This document shows positions 1 through 5,607 of a stretch of DNA of 5,607 bases, one piece after another. Position numbers and translations under genes: made by a program. The stretch comes from Phycisphaeraceae bacterium. GTDB taxonomy: Bacteria; Planctomycetota; Phycisphaerae; Phycisphaerales; Phycisphaeraceae. The stretch spans positions 1-5,607 of the forward strand of contig SKPT01000432.1 in assembly GCA_007119405.1 (NCBI GenBank), written 5' to 3'. Each line of letters begins with the position of its first letter. Position 1 is the first letter of the stretch. The notes beneath the pieces were generated by a model, which was not told the DNA's origin, searched no databases, and saw only the letters and a program-made list of their open reading frames with translations.

Positions 1-895
1 CGCGATGCCAGCGGACGCCCTGGCTGAGCTGCTCGTCGGTGCTGATGAAGAACTCGTCCCAGTTCGGGCCGGTGTCCATGAAGTCGTTGTTGGGCACGTA
101 GCCGACGAAGGCGTACTTGTCCAGCGTCAGGTCGCGGACGGCGAGGGTGCCGTAGCCGGGATGATCGGCGATGGCCACGGGCAGATCGCTGTAGCGGGCG
201 CGCCGGCCATCGAGGGCGCCGATGACGAACACCAGCTCATGGCGGTCGCCGTAGAACCACTGCTGGCGGAACTCCCAGGCGCTGAGCGGCACGCCCTCTT
301 TCTCGATGTGCAGGGCGTAGGTGGGATCGAGCATGACCCACTTGCGGTGCTCGTTGGACCAGATCTCCACGGCCGAGTGCTCGTAGGAGCCGGTGCCCTG
401 CCAGTTGTTGCCGACGCGCAGGGCGAGGCTTCGGGTGACCCAGCCCATGCTGGCGGCGGCGCTGACGAACACGTCCATGTAGTAGGAGCAGTAGAAGGTG
501 TGGCCATCGTCGGCGGCGGCGATGATGTCCAGGGCACCGCGGACGTCGCTCGTGGGCCGGCCGAACCGGGGCAGGCGGGCCTGGGCCCAGGCGAGGATCG
601 CCAGTTGCTGCTGGAACTCGCCGTCGAGGCCGACGACGAGGTCGTCGAGGTTCTCCTGCTCGCGGAGGCGCTCGAGCTTGGGGTTGCCGTGGTGGTCGAA
701 GCGATGGCGCCGGGTCATGGCGTTGTCGAGCCGGGGCAGGACGTCGGCTTCGAGCACGCGAAGGCGCAGCTCGCCAAGTTCGACGACCTGCCCGGTCGCC
801 AGGCGGGCGGCGTCGAGCCGAGGCTGCTCGTCGGCGCGCGCCGGGGGGGACGTCGCCAGCAGGATGAGGATGAGCAGGCTCAGGCAGCGTGGCAT
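1..895 (-). CDS. Secreted transglutaminase-like protein (C-terminus outside window)
   Basis: The frame is open from an ATG at 895 to the window edge, giving 298 visible codons. The N-terminus is a clear Sec signal peptide: Arg3, a Leu/Ile-rich core (about 5-13), then a PPARA end with likely cleavage after Ala21, so the protein is exported. Residues about 110-200 look like a transglutaminase-like (papain-fold) core. Cys136 lies in TFYCSYYMDVF, His173 in YEHSAVEIW, and Asp190 in KWVMLDPTY; the order and spacing (37 and 17 residues) fit a Cys-His-Asp triad. The WSNEHRKWVMLDPTY stretch followed by GVPLSAWEF (from about 203) is typical of bacterial transglutaminase-like proteins. Residues about 30-105 are a charged, Leu-rich helical region. 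Such bacterial proteins may act as proteases, amidases or crosslinkers; the activity here is unknown. The start is supported by a GAGGAG Shine-Dalgarno 9 nt upstream. It lies 159 bp downstream of the oxidoreductase gene on the same strand. Confidence 0.85.
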   Translation of the reverse strand, partial: MPRCLSLLILILLATSPPARADEQPRLDAARLATGQVVELGELRLRVLEADVLPRLDNAMTRRHRFDHHGNPKLERLREQENLDDLVVGLDGEFQQQLAILAWAQARLPRFGRPTSDVRGALDIIAAADDGHTFYCSYYMDVFVSAAASMGWVTRSLALRVGNNWQGTGSYEHSAVEIWSNEHRKWVMLDPTYALHIEKEGVPLSAWEFRQQWFYGDRHELVFVIGALDGRRARYSDLPVAIADHPGYGTLAVRDLTLDKYAFVGYVPNNDFMDTGPNWDEFFISTDEQLSQGVRWHR

Positions 896-1054
896 GTGCG
901 ACGTCTCCTCGGGTTGGGCGCGGACGGGGTGGCCCGAACCGTCACTGACAACCTACTGCCGATCGGGGGCGGGTCAAGTCGTCCGAATGGGCAGGTGGGC
1001 GGGGAACTTTCGCAAAGGATCACAGGGTGAGACCACCAGGGCGCCGTGGCGGGG
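896..1054. other. Intergenic gap between oxidoreductase and transglutaminase-like gene
   Basis: This 159-bp stretch separates two minus-strand genes. Apart from the Shine-Dalgarno at its left end I see no coding signal. No hairpin followed by a T-run on the minus strand is present downstream of the oxidoreductase stop; the best inverted repeat is a 4-bp CCAC/GTGG stem (1033-1036 with 1046-1049). The minus strand has a TTGTCA hexamer (946-951), but no matching -10 lies at the proper distance. Read-through from the oxidoreductase gene is therefore possible but not shown. Confidence 0.5.
905..910 (-). promoter_or_regulatory. Shine-Dalgarno of the transglutaminase-like gene
   Basis: The minus strand reads GAGGAG here, ending 9 nt before the ATG at 895. 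This strong ribosome binding site, directly ahead of a start followed by a signal peptide, fixes the start of the gene. Confidence 0.7.
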
Positions 1055-2953
1055 TCACGCCGAGTGTCGCCCCCCTGCCGCCGACTGCTCCAGGCCTGAT
1101 TCGGGCGGCGCCAGGTCCTCGGGCGGGACCTGCGCGACGACATCGGCGAAGCGCGGGCCCTCCGGCACGGCGGGCGGCACCGCGTCGCAGCGCTCGACCG
1201 GCTCGAAGGCGAACACGCGCACCGTCTCGTCGCCCCAGGTTCGCTTGGGCACGAAACGCAGCCCCCGCGTGCGAACGTTCAGCGGCAGGCGCACGAGCCG
1301 GCTGTGGTTGTTCGACTCGCGGTGGACGGTGCGCCAGCGGCCATCGTCGTCCATCGCGTCGAGGCGATACGCCCGCACCAGCGATGACGGCACGGCACAG
1401 CGGTCGGCGCGCTGCGGGTAGCTGCAAGGCATGCGCTTGTCGTTCTGGATATTGCTGTCGAAGGTGAAGCGCACGCCGCCGAGCGTGACCGGCTCGTCCC
1501 AGCGATACGTGATGGCGGCGTTGGCGGGGCCTTGCCAGGCGTGGGGCTCGTCCTTGCGGTCGCGGTCGAGGCCATCGTGCAGGTGATGGGGGTCCCGGCC
1601 CTGGGCGTCGAGGGTCGCGCGGCGGGCGAGGTCGCTGATCGGGCGCGGCAGGCCCGGGAGCCAGGCGTCGTCGTCCATGAGCTTGTGCTGCAACTCGGCC
1701 AGGTGCGCATCATGCACCTGGCGCGGGCTGCAGCCGTGCTTGAGGCAGAGCGCCGCGGCGGTGCCGACGGCCTGGCCGATGACCGCGCAGGTGGCCATGA
1801 CGCGCGTCGAAGAGAGGGCGGCGTGGGTGACGCTGATGTTGCGGCCGGCGCAGAGCAGGTTGGTGACGTTGCGTGAGTAGAGGCTGCGATAGGGGATGCC
1901 GTAGGGCGTGGGGGCGGGGTGGAAGACGGTCGGCTTGCCGGGGTAGAGGATGCCGGCGGGGTGGTGGTCGTCCATGGTCCAGCCGCCGAAGGCGACGATG
2001 TCGCGGAAGCGGCCGCCGTCGCGGATGTCGTTCTGGGTGAGCACGTGGTCGCCGACGTAGCGGCGGTTCTCGCGCTTGCCGGGCAGGGCGCCGAGCCATT
2101 CCAGGGCCCAGCACTCGGCCTGGTCGCGCTCCGGGGCGCGGTTCTTGACGTAGTCCCAGACGCCCCAGGTGATCTTCATCAGCTCGTCGCGGATGCGCTC
2201 GGCGTCGCGGAGGGTGTCGTCGAGGCCGCCGACCTCGAGCCACCACCAGTTGGCGCCGTTGACGCCGCGGATGCGGTGGGGCAGGTCCTCGGGGCGCTCG
2301 AACTTGTAGGCCCACTTCGGCGCGGTGAAGGGTTGCGGCTCGTCGGTGCGGCGGATCTGGATCAGCAGCGAGTTGCCCATGGTCTTGTCGTCGGCGACGG
2401 CGGGCTCGATGTCCTCGTCGAACTCGTGGCGGGCCTCGCGGCCGGCGCGGGTCTCGGCGCCGGTGAGCGGGGCGAGGATGCTGTCGCCGGAGCAGTCGAT
2501 GAACCGGCGGGCGTGGATGGTCAGGCGCGTCTGGGTGGTGAGCTGCCAGGCGTCGATGGATTCGATGGTGGCCTGCTCGCCGCGGCGGGTGACGCGGGCG
2601 TCGAGGCAGGTGGTGTTCAGCAGCGTGGTGAGGTTGGGCTGGAAGAAGGCCTTTTCGTAGAGGACGCTGTCCCAGATGTTGTAGTGGCCGGCGGGGTTGC
2701 GGTAGGCGTTGACGAGCTGGATCTCTTCGAGGATGCCGGTTTCCTTGTTGTGATCGCCGTGGGCGCCGCAGATCCACATGCGGATCTCGCTCGAAGCGTT
2801 GCCGCCGAGGACGGGGCGGTCCTGGATGAGGATCGTGCGGGCGTGGTGGCGGGCGGCGGCGATGGCGGCGCACAGCCCGGCCATCCCGCCGCCGACGACG
2901 CACACGTCGGCCTCGAGGGTTTCGTGATGGAGCGTGGCGGAGCTTGTGCTCAT
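1055..2953 (-). CDS. FAD-dependent oxidoreductase (FAD_oxidored, PF12831-like) with C-terminal beta-rich domain
   Basis: A complete gene encodes a 632-residue protein, ATG at 2953 and TGA at 1055-1057. Residues 15-66 form an N-terminal Rossmann FAD site: VVGGGMAG (G21-x-G23-x-x-G26), acidic Asp45 at the end of the second strand to contact the ribose, then LGGNASSEIRM (49-59). A FIDCSGDS strand (151-158) is the usual second FAD contact. A closing FAD motif, LLCAGRNISVTHAA (about 366-379), continues to GQAVGTAAA near 393-401. These features in this order are typical of the FAD_oxidored family. Residues about 475-587 are a predicted beta-rich, galactose-binding-like module (ITYRWDEPVTLGGVRF, later TWGDETVRVFAFEPVE). 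A Pro/Ala/Glu-rich tail of about 45 residues follows. There is no signal peptide, so it is probably cytoplasmic. The reaction and substrate are unknown; in saccharolytic PVC bacteria relatives often sit among carbohydrate genes, so a sugar-related substrate is only a guess. It is divergent from the membrane protein gene. Confidence 0.93.
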   Translation of the reverse strand: MSTSSATLHHETLEADVCVVGGGMAGLCAAIAAARHHARTILIQDRPVLGGNASSEIRMWICGAHGDHNKETGILEEIQLVNAYRNPAGHYNIWDSVLYEKAFFQPNLTTLLNTTCLDARVTRRGEQATIESIDAWQLTTQTRLTIHARRFIDCSGDSILAPLTGAETRAGREARHEFDEDIEPAVADDKTMGNSLLIQIRRTDEPQPFTAPKWAYKFERPEDLPHRIRGVNGANWWWLEVGGLDDTLRDAERIRDELMKITWGVWDYVKNRAPERDQAECWALEWLGALPGKRENRRYVGDHVLTQNDIRDGGRFRDIVAFGGWTMDDHHPAGILYPGKPTVFHPAPTPYGIPYRSLYSRNVTNLLCAGRNISVTHAALSSTRVMATCAVIGQAVGTAAALCLKHGCSPRQVHDAHLAELQHKLMDDDAWLPGLPRPISDLARRATLDAQGRDPHHLHDGLDRDRKDEPHAWQGPANAAITYRWDEPVTLGGVRFTFDSNIQNDKRMPCSYPQRADRCAVPSSLVRAYRLDAMDDDGRWRTVHRESNNHSRLVRLPLNVRTRGLRFVPKRTWGDETVRVFAFEPVERCDAVPPAVPEGPRFADVVAQVPPEDLAPPESGLEQSAAGGRHSA

Positions 2954-2963
2954 GATGCGGGCA

Positions 2964-2967
2964 TCCT
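2964..2967 (-). promoter_or_regulatory. Possible Shine-Dalgarno of the oxidoreductase gene
   Basis: The minus strand reads AGGA here, 10 nt before the ATG at 2953. It is a short match at slightly long spacing. The start is supported mainly because the Rossmann FAD motif begins about 16 residues later, as expected for the family. Confidence 0.4.
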
Positions 2968-2993
2968 GTCAGGCTCGTTCGATCGGCTGGATC

Positions 2994-3010
2994 CGCCTCG
3001 CGCCGAGGCG
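2994..3010. repeat. 7-bp perfect inverted repeat (CGCCTCG-CGC-CGAGGCG)
   Basis: Positions 2994-3000 and 3004-3010 are perfect reverse complements around a 3-nt spacer. The repeat sits 41 bp upstream of the oxidoreductase start. It could be an operator or a 5'-leader hairpin of that transcript. There is no T-run, so it is not an intrinsic terminator. In DNA this GC-rich a stem of this length may also occur by chance. Confidence 0.4.
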
Positions 3011-3023
3011 AGGTTAACAGTAA

Positions 3024-3045
3024 GCCGTCTCACCGGGGCGACGGC
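3024..3045. repeat. 6-bp inverted repeat (GCCGTC / GACGGC)
   Basis: GCCGTC at 3024-3029 pairs with GACGGC at 3040-3045 across a 10-nt spacer, next to the AT-rich islet and to an 8-bp palindrome CGGGCCCG at 3045-3052. The arm centres are 16 bp apart, which is not far from a helical repeat and a half, so a dimeric repressor site is conceivable. Chance is a real alternative in GC-rich DNA. Confidence 0.25.
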
Positions 3046-3154
3046 GGGCCCGGCGGTGTGCGGCGAGCGCCCTGATGGTATCATCGCGGCGATTCACGAT
3101 GCGACCGTGCCATGGTGGTGCCGCGGATGGCGCGGGTCAACCGGTTCCTGCCTC

Positions 3155-5607
3155 ATGAGTTTGCGTGCCATCATCCTCGGCCTGCTGCTGGGCCTGGGCC
3201 TGTCCGCGGGCACCTACTTCAATGATTTCGTGATCCGCCAGACGATGCTCATCGGCAATCATCTGCCGATCTCGGTGTTCGGGTTGGCGCTGATGCTGCT
3301 GCTGGGGGCGAATCCGCTGCTGCGGCCGCTGGGCCAGCGCTGGCCGCTGCGGCCGGGCGAGGTGGCGTTGATCGTGGCGGTCGCGCTGGCGGCGTGCGGC
3401 TGGCCGGGCTCGGGCTATTTCCGCGGCTTTGCGGCGATCACGGCGTCGCCGGCGCATCACAGCCAGGTCCAGGCCGCGTGGCGATCGGCCCAGGTGATGT
3501 CCTACGTGCCCGACGCGTCGCCGCGCCTGGCGCCGGGGCAGGTACGCCGCTGGCCATCGCTCGTCGAGCGGCTGCTGGGGAACGAGTCGCTGGCGGAGCC
3601 GATGTTCAGCGACGAGGCGCGTCGCGAGCTGCGCGAGATCGTCGCGGCGCGGCACGTCGACGCCAACACGCAGCAGGGCGGCGTGAGCCTGCTCAACCGC
3701 ACGCTGATCGAGCCGACCGGCCAGGACGTTGCCCGCCCGCTGTGGCAGCGGTGGCGCGACGCCGGGGCGTTGCCGGCCGGCGCCCGCGAGGCGCTTCAGC
3801 GGCGCGACCGTGCGCTTGATGAGGTCGAGGGCATTGTCGGTGACGACGCGCACGCAGCGCTGCGGCGCAGCTCGCTTCAGGACGAGGCGGTGCACTGGGA
3901 GCGACACGCCAACCGGGCCGTGCTCGCCGCCTGGCTGGATGGAGTGGTCATGCCCGCGCCGTCGGGCCGGGCGGTGCTGGCGGCGCAGGGCCGGCTGGAC
4001 GAGCGGACGGTCGGCGGGCTGATGCACGGCCAGGACGGCTTCGAGCCGGCGAACGTGCCGTGGCGGGCCTGGTGGCCGGTGCTGGTGACCTGGGGCGGGG
4101 CGGCGGTGCTGATCGGCATCGCGAGCCTGGCGCTGGCGCTGATCGTGCATCCGCAATGGTCGCGGCGCGAGCTGCTGCCCTACCCCATCGCCCGCTTCGT
4201 CGAGGAGATGACCCGGCAGGACCAGCGCACCGGGCTGCCGGCGCTGGCCACGAGCAAGCTCTTCTGGGGCGGGTTCGCGGTCATCTTTCTGCTGCACGTG
4301 GTCAACGGGTTGCACAACTGGTTCCCCGACGTGCCCCAGATCCAGACGCAGTACGACTTCAACCCGTTGCGCGATCTGTTTCCCCACGCCTCGCGCGCCT
4401 GGGGGAGCTGGGGCTATTTCGCGCCGAGGATCTATCCGGCCGTGATCGCCTTCGCCTTCTTCCTGACCACGCCGGTGTCGTTCAGCCTCGGCATTTCGCA
4501 GGTGCTTTTCATGATCTTCGCCGGGGCGCTGATCGCCCGGGGCGTGTCGATGGACCAGAGCGTGATCACGGCGGAGAAGGGCAACCTGCTGCGGTTCGGC
4601 GCGTTCGCCGGCGTGGCGCTGATGATTCTGTACACCGGCCGGCATCACTACGCGCAGGTGGCGCTGCGGACGGTGGGCCTGGGCGGGCGGGAGGTGACGC
4701 GCCCCACCGCCTGGGCCGGACGCGTGCTGCTGCTGTGCCTGGCGCTGTGCGTGGTGCTGCTGCAGCAGGCGGGGCTGTCGCCGATGCTCGGGGCGGCGTT
4801 CGTGCTGCTGGTGATGATGATGCTGCTGGTGCTGTCGCGCCTCGTGGCGGAGACGGGCGTGTTCTTTCTCCAGCCCTACTGGATGCCCGTGGCGGTGCTG
4901 GTGGCGCTGTTCGGCGTCGAGGCGTTCGGGCCCACGGCGTTCATCGTCCTGGCCCTGGCCAGCGTCATCCTCGTCGGCGATCCGCGCGAGGCGCTGATGC
5001 CCTACATCACCAACGGCCTGCAGATGGTCGAACGCACCGGTCGCGCCACGCCCGCGCGCGCCGCGCCGTGGCTGCTCGTGATGATCGTCGTCGGCTTCGT
5101 CGTCGCCGGGTTCATGACGCTGAGCCTGCAATACCAGCACGGCCTGACGGGTGTGGACACCTGGACGCGCGAGACGCTGCCCAGCATGCCCTTCAACCAG
5201 TTCGCGCAATACCTCTCGGAGATGAGCGCCCAGGGCACGCTCGAGGCGTCGGCCTGGAGCTCGGGTATGGAGCGGCTGGGACTGATCAACCCGGCGGCGG
5301 GCGCCTGGGGCTGGGCGGGGCTGGGCGTGGCGCTGGTGCTGGTCACCGCGCTGGCGCGCCTGCGCTTGAGCTGGTGGCCGCTGCACCCGGTCGCGTTCCT
5401 CGTGTGGGGCACATATCCGATCGTCATGTTCGGCCCCTCGTTTCTCATTGGCTGGCTGGTGAAGCTGGCGGTGGTGAGCATCGGCGGAGCGGCGGCGTAT
5501 CGGCTGCTGGTGCCGATGATGATCGGCGTGATCGCCGGCGAGCTCAGCGGCGGGCTGCTGTGGATCGTCGTCGGGGCGATCTACTACGCCGCGACCGGCC
5601 GGCCGCC
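3155..5607 (+). CDS. Polytopic membrane protein, DUF6785/DUF6784-like, transporter-like (C-terminus outside window)
   Basis: The frame is open from ATG 3155 to the window edge (817 codons). TM1 is about 5-22, ending in TYFND (20-24); GNHLP (34-38) leads into TM2 (38-52) and NPLL; TM3 is about 68-88. Residues 97-303 are a long soluble segment, then VPWRAWW leads into TM4 (309-331). The next loop carries QWSRRELLPYP (334-344), which resembles the 'rrQW.erErL.yP' signature I associate with DUF6785 proteins. More helices lie near 369-388, 428-466, 484-494, 523-560, 577-608 and 632-652, with RHHY (496-499), RLVAETG (562-568) and DPREALMPY (609-617) between them. The end resembles DUF6784: WWPLHPVAF (740-748), GWLVK (766-770), GG (777-778) and PMMIGVIAGE (787-796). 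The family is distantly reminiscent of oligopeptide (OPT) transporters; substrate unknown. Basic loops after TM2 and TM4 put the long segment outside the cytoplasm. No Shine-Dalgarno precedes the ATG; an in-frame GTG at 3107 is an alternative, but family-like residues begin right at 3155. Confidence 0.85.
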   Translation, partial: MSLRAIILGLLLGLGLSAGTYFNDFVIRQTMLIGNHLPISVFGLALMLLLGANPLLRPLGQRWPLRPGEVALIVAVALAACGWPGSGYFRGFAAITASPAHHSQVQAAWRSAQVMSYVPDASPRLAPGQVRRWPSLVERLLGNESLAEPMFSDEARRELREIVAARHVDANTQQGGVSLLNRTLIEPTGQDVARPLWQRWRDAGALPAGAREALQRRDRALDEVEGIVGDDAHAALRRSSLQDEAVHWERHANRAVLAAWLDGVVMPAPSGRAVLAAQGRLDERTVGGLMHGQDGFEPANVPWRAWWPVLVTWGGAAVLIGIASLALALIVHPQWSRRELLPYPIARFVEEMTRQDQRTGLPALATSKLFWGGFAVIFLLHVVNGLHNWFPDVPQIQTQYDFNPLRDLFPHASRAWGSWGYFAPRIYPAVIAFAFFLTTPVSFSLGISQVLFMIFAGALIARGVSMDQSVITAEKGNLLRFGAFAGVALMILYTGRHHYAQVALRTVGLGGREVTRPTAWAGRVLLLCLALCVVLLQQAGLSPMLGAAFVLLVMMMLLVLSRLVAETGVFFLQPYWMPVAVLVALFGVEAFGPTAFIVLALASVILVGDPREALMPYITNGLQMVERTGRATPARAAPWLLVMIVVGFVVAGFMTLSLQYQHGLTGVDTWTRETLPSMPFNQFAQYLSEMSAQGTLEASAWSSGMERLGLINPAAGAWGWAGLGVALVLVTALARLRLSWWPLHPVAFLVWGTYPIVMFGPSFLIGWLVKLAVVSIGGAAAYRLLVPMMIGVIAGELSGGLLWIVVGAIYYAATGRP

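Larger units (their letters stand above)
2954..3154. promoter_or_regulatory. Divergent intergenic (promoter) region
   Basis: This 201-bp region separates the divergent oxidoreductase and membrane protein genes, so promoters for both should lie here. For the plus strand, TATCAT at 3079-3084 resembles a -10 box 70 nt before the ATG at 3155, but the hexamer 17 bp upstream (GTGTGC) is a poor -35. For the minus strand, the AT-rich islet GTTAACAGTAA (3013-3023) stands out in GC-rich surroundings and lies about 60-70 nt upstream of the oxidoreductase start; no clean hexamer pair is visible. Two inverted repeats (listed separately) lie between these points. I find no convincing small gene in it. Confidence 0.5.

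Noticed and set aside
924..951. TTGTCA on the minus strand (946-951) as the -35 of a promoter for the transglutaminase-like gene.
   Set aside because: The position 17 bp downstream reads CCCCGT, nothing like a -10 box.
5..1030. A 341-codon plus-strand open frame opposite the transglutaminase-like gene.
   Set aside because: It is a Gly/Ala/Val/Asp-rich antisense frame without motifs, and it runs through the intergenic gap. The minus-strand frame has a signal peptide, a triad and a Shine-Dalgarno.
1033..1049. A small inverted repeat (CCAC/GTGG) just after the oxidoreductase stop, considered as a terminator.
   Set aside because: The stem is only 4 bp with a 9-nt loop and is not followed by a T-run on the minus strand.
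498..1421. A 307-codon plus-strand open frame spanning the 5' end of the transglutaminase-like gene, the gap and the oxidoreductase end.
   Set aside because: Ser/Arg-rich with no domain, and it crosses two genes on the opposite strand; the long open frame is explained by high GC.
1710..2903. A 397-codon minus-strand open frame overlapping the oxidoreductase in another frame.
   Set aside because: Its translation is almost wholly Arg/Pro/His, a frame-shift shadow of the oxidoreductase, whose frame carries the FAD motifs.
3107..3109. An in-frame GTG as an alternative start for the membrane protein.
   Set aside because: It would add 16 residues without hydrophobic or family-like character and has no good Shine-Dalgarno; the ATG at 3155 starts directly at the family-like MSLRAIILG.
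3137..5386. A 749-codon open frame on the minus strand opposite the membrane protein gene.
   Set aside because: Its translation is an Arg/His/Gln/Pro-rich low-complexity string with no recognisable domain, as expected for an antisense frame of a GC-rich gene. The plus-strand frame has membrane segments and family motifs.

Overview
The window is very GC-rich, and its three genes are of kinds I associate with the Planctomycetota and related PVC or Armatimonadota lineages. They are an FAD-dependent oxidoreductase of the FAD_oxidored type (PF12831), a multi-pass membrane protein that looks like the DUF6785/DUF6784 family, and a secreted transglutaminase-like protein. The lineage is inferred from gene families and composition only. 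No rRNA, tRNA, mobile element, CRISPR array or phage gene was seen.

Layout: positions 1-895 (minus) hold the N-terminal 298 codons of a secreted transglutaminase-like protein whose 3' end lies outside the window. A 159-bp gap (896-1054) carries its Shine-Dalgarno sequence. Positions 1055-2953 (minus) hold a complete 632-residue FAD-dependent oxidoreductase with a C-terminal beta-rich accessory domain. Positions 2954-3154 are a divergent intergenic region with two short hairpins and weak promoter-like sequences. Positions 3155-5607 (plus) hold a large polytopic membrane protein that runs off the right edge, probably close to its C-terminus.

The oxidoreductase and the membrane protein are divergently transcribed from one 201-bp region and may share regulation. 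The transglutaminase-like gene lies downstream of the oxidoreductase on the same strand and could be co-transcribed, although it has its own strong Shine-Dalgarno. A cytoplasmic flavoenzyme beside a transporter-like membrane protein fits uptake and oxidation of a small organic compound, but nothing here identifies a substrate. The most unusual single item is the roughly 200-residue extracytoplasmic insertion between transmembrane segments 3 and 4 of the membrane protein. I see no convincing defence system or other clearly new multi-gene machine; the functions of the oxidoreductase and the membrane protein are open questions at family level.
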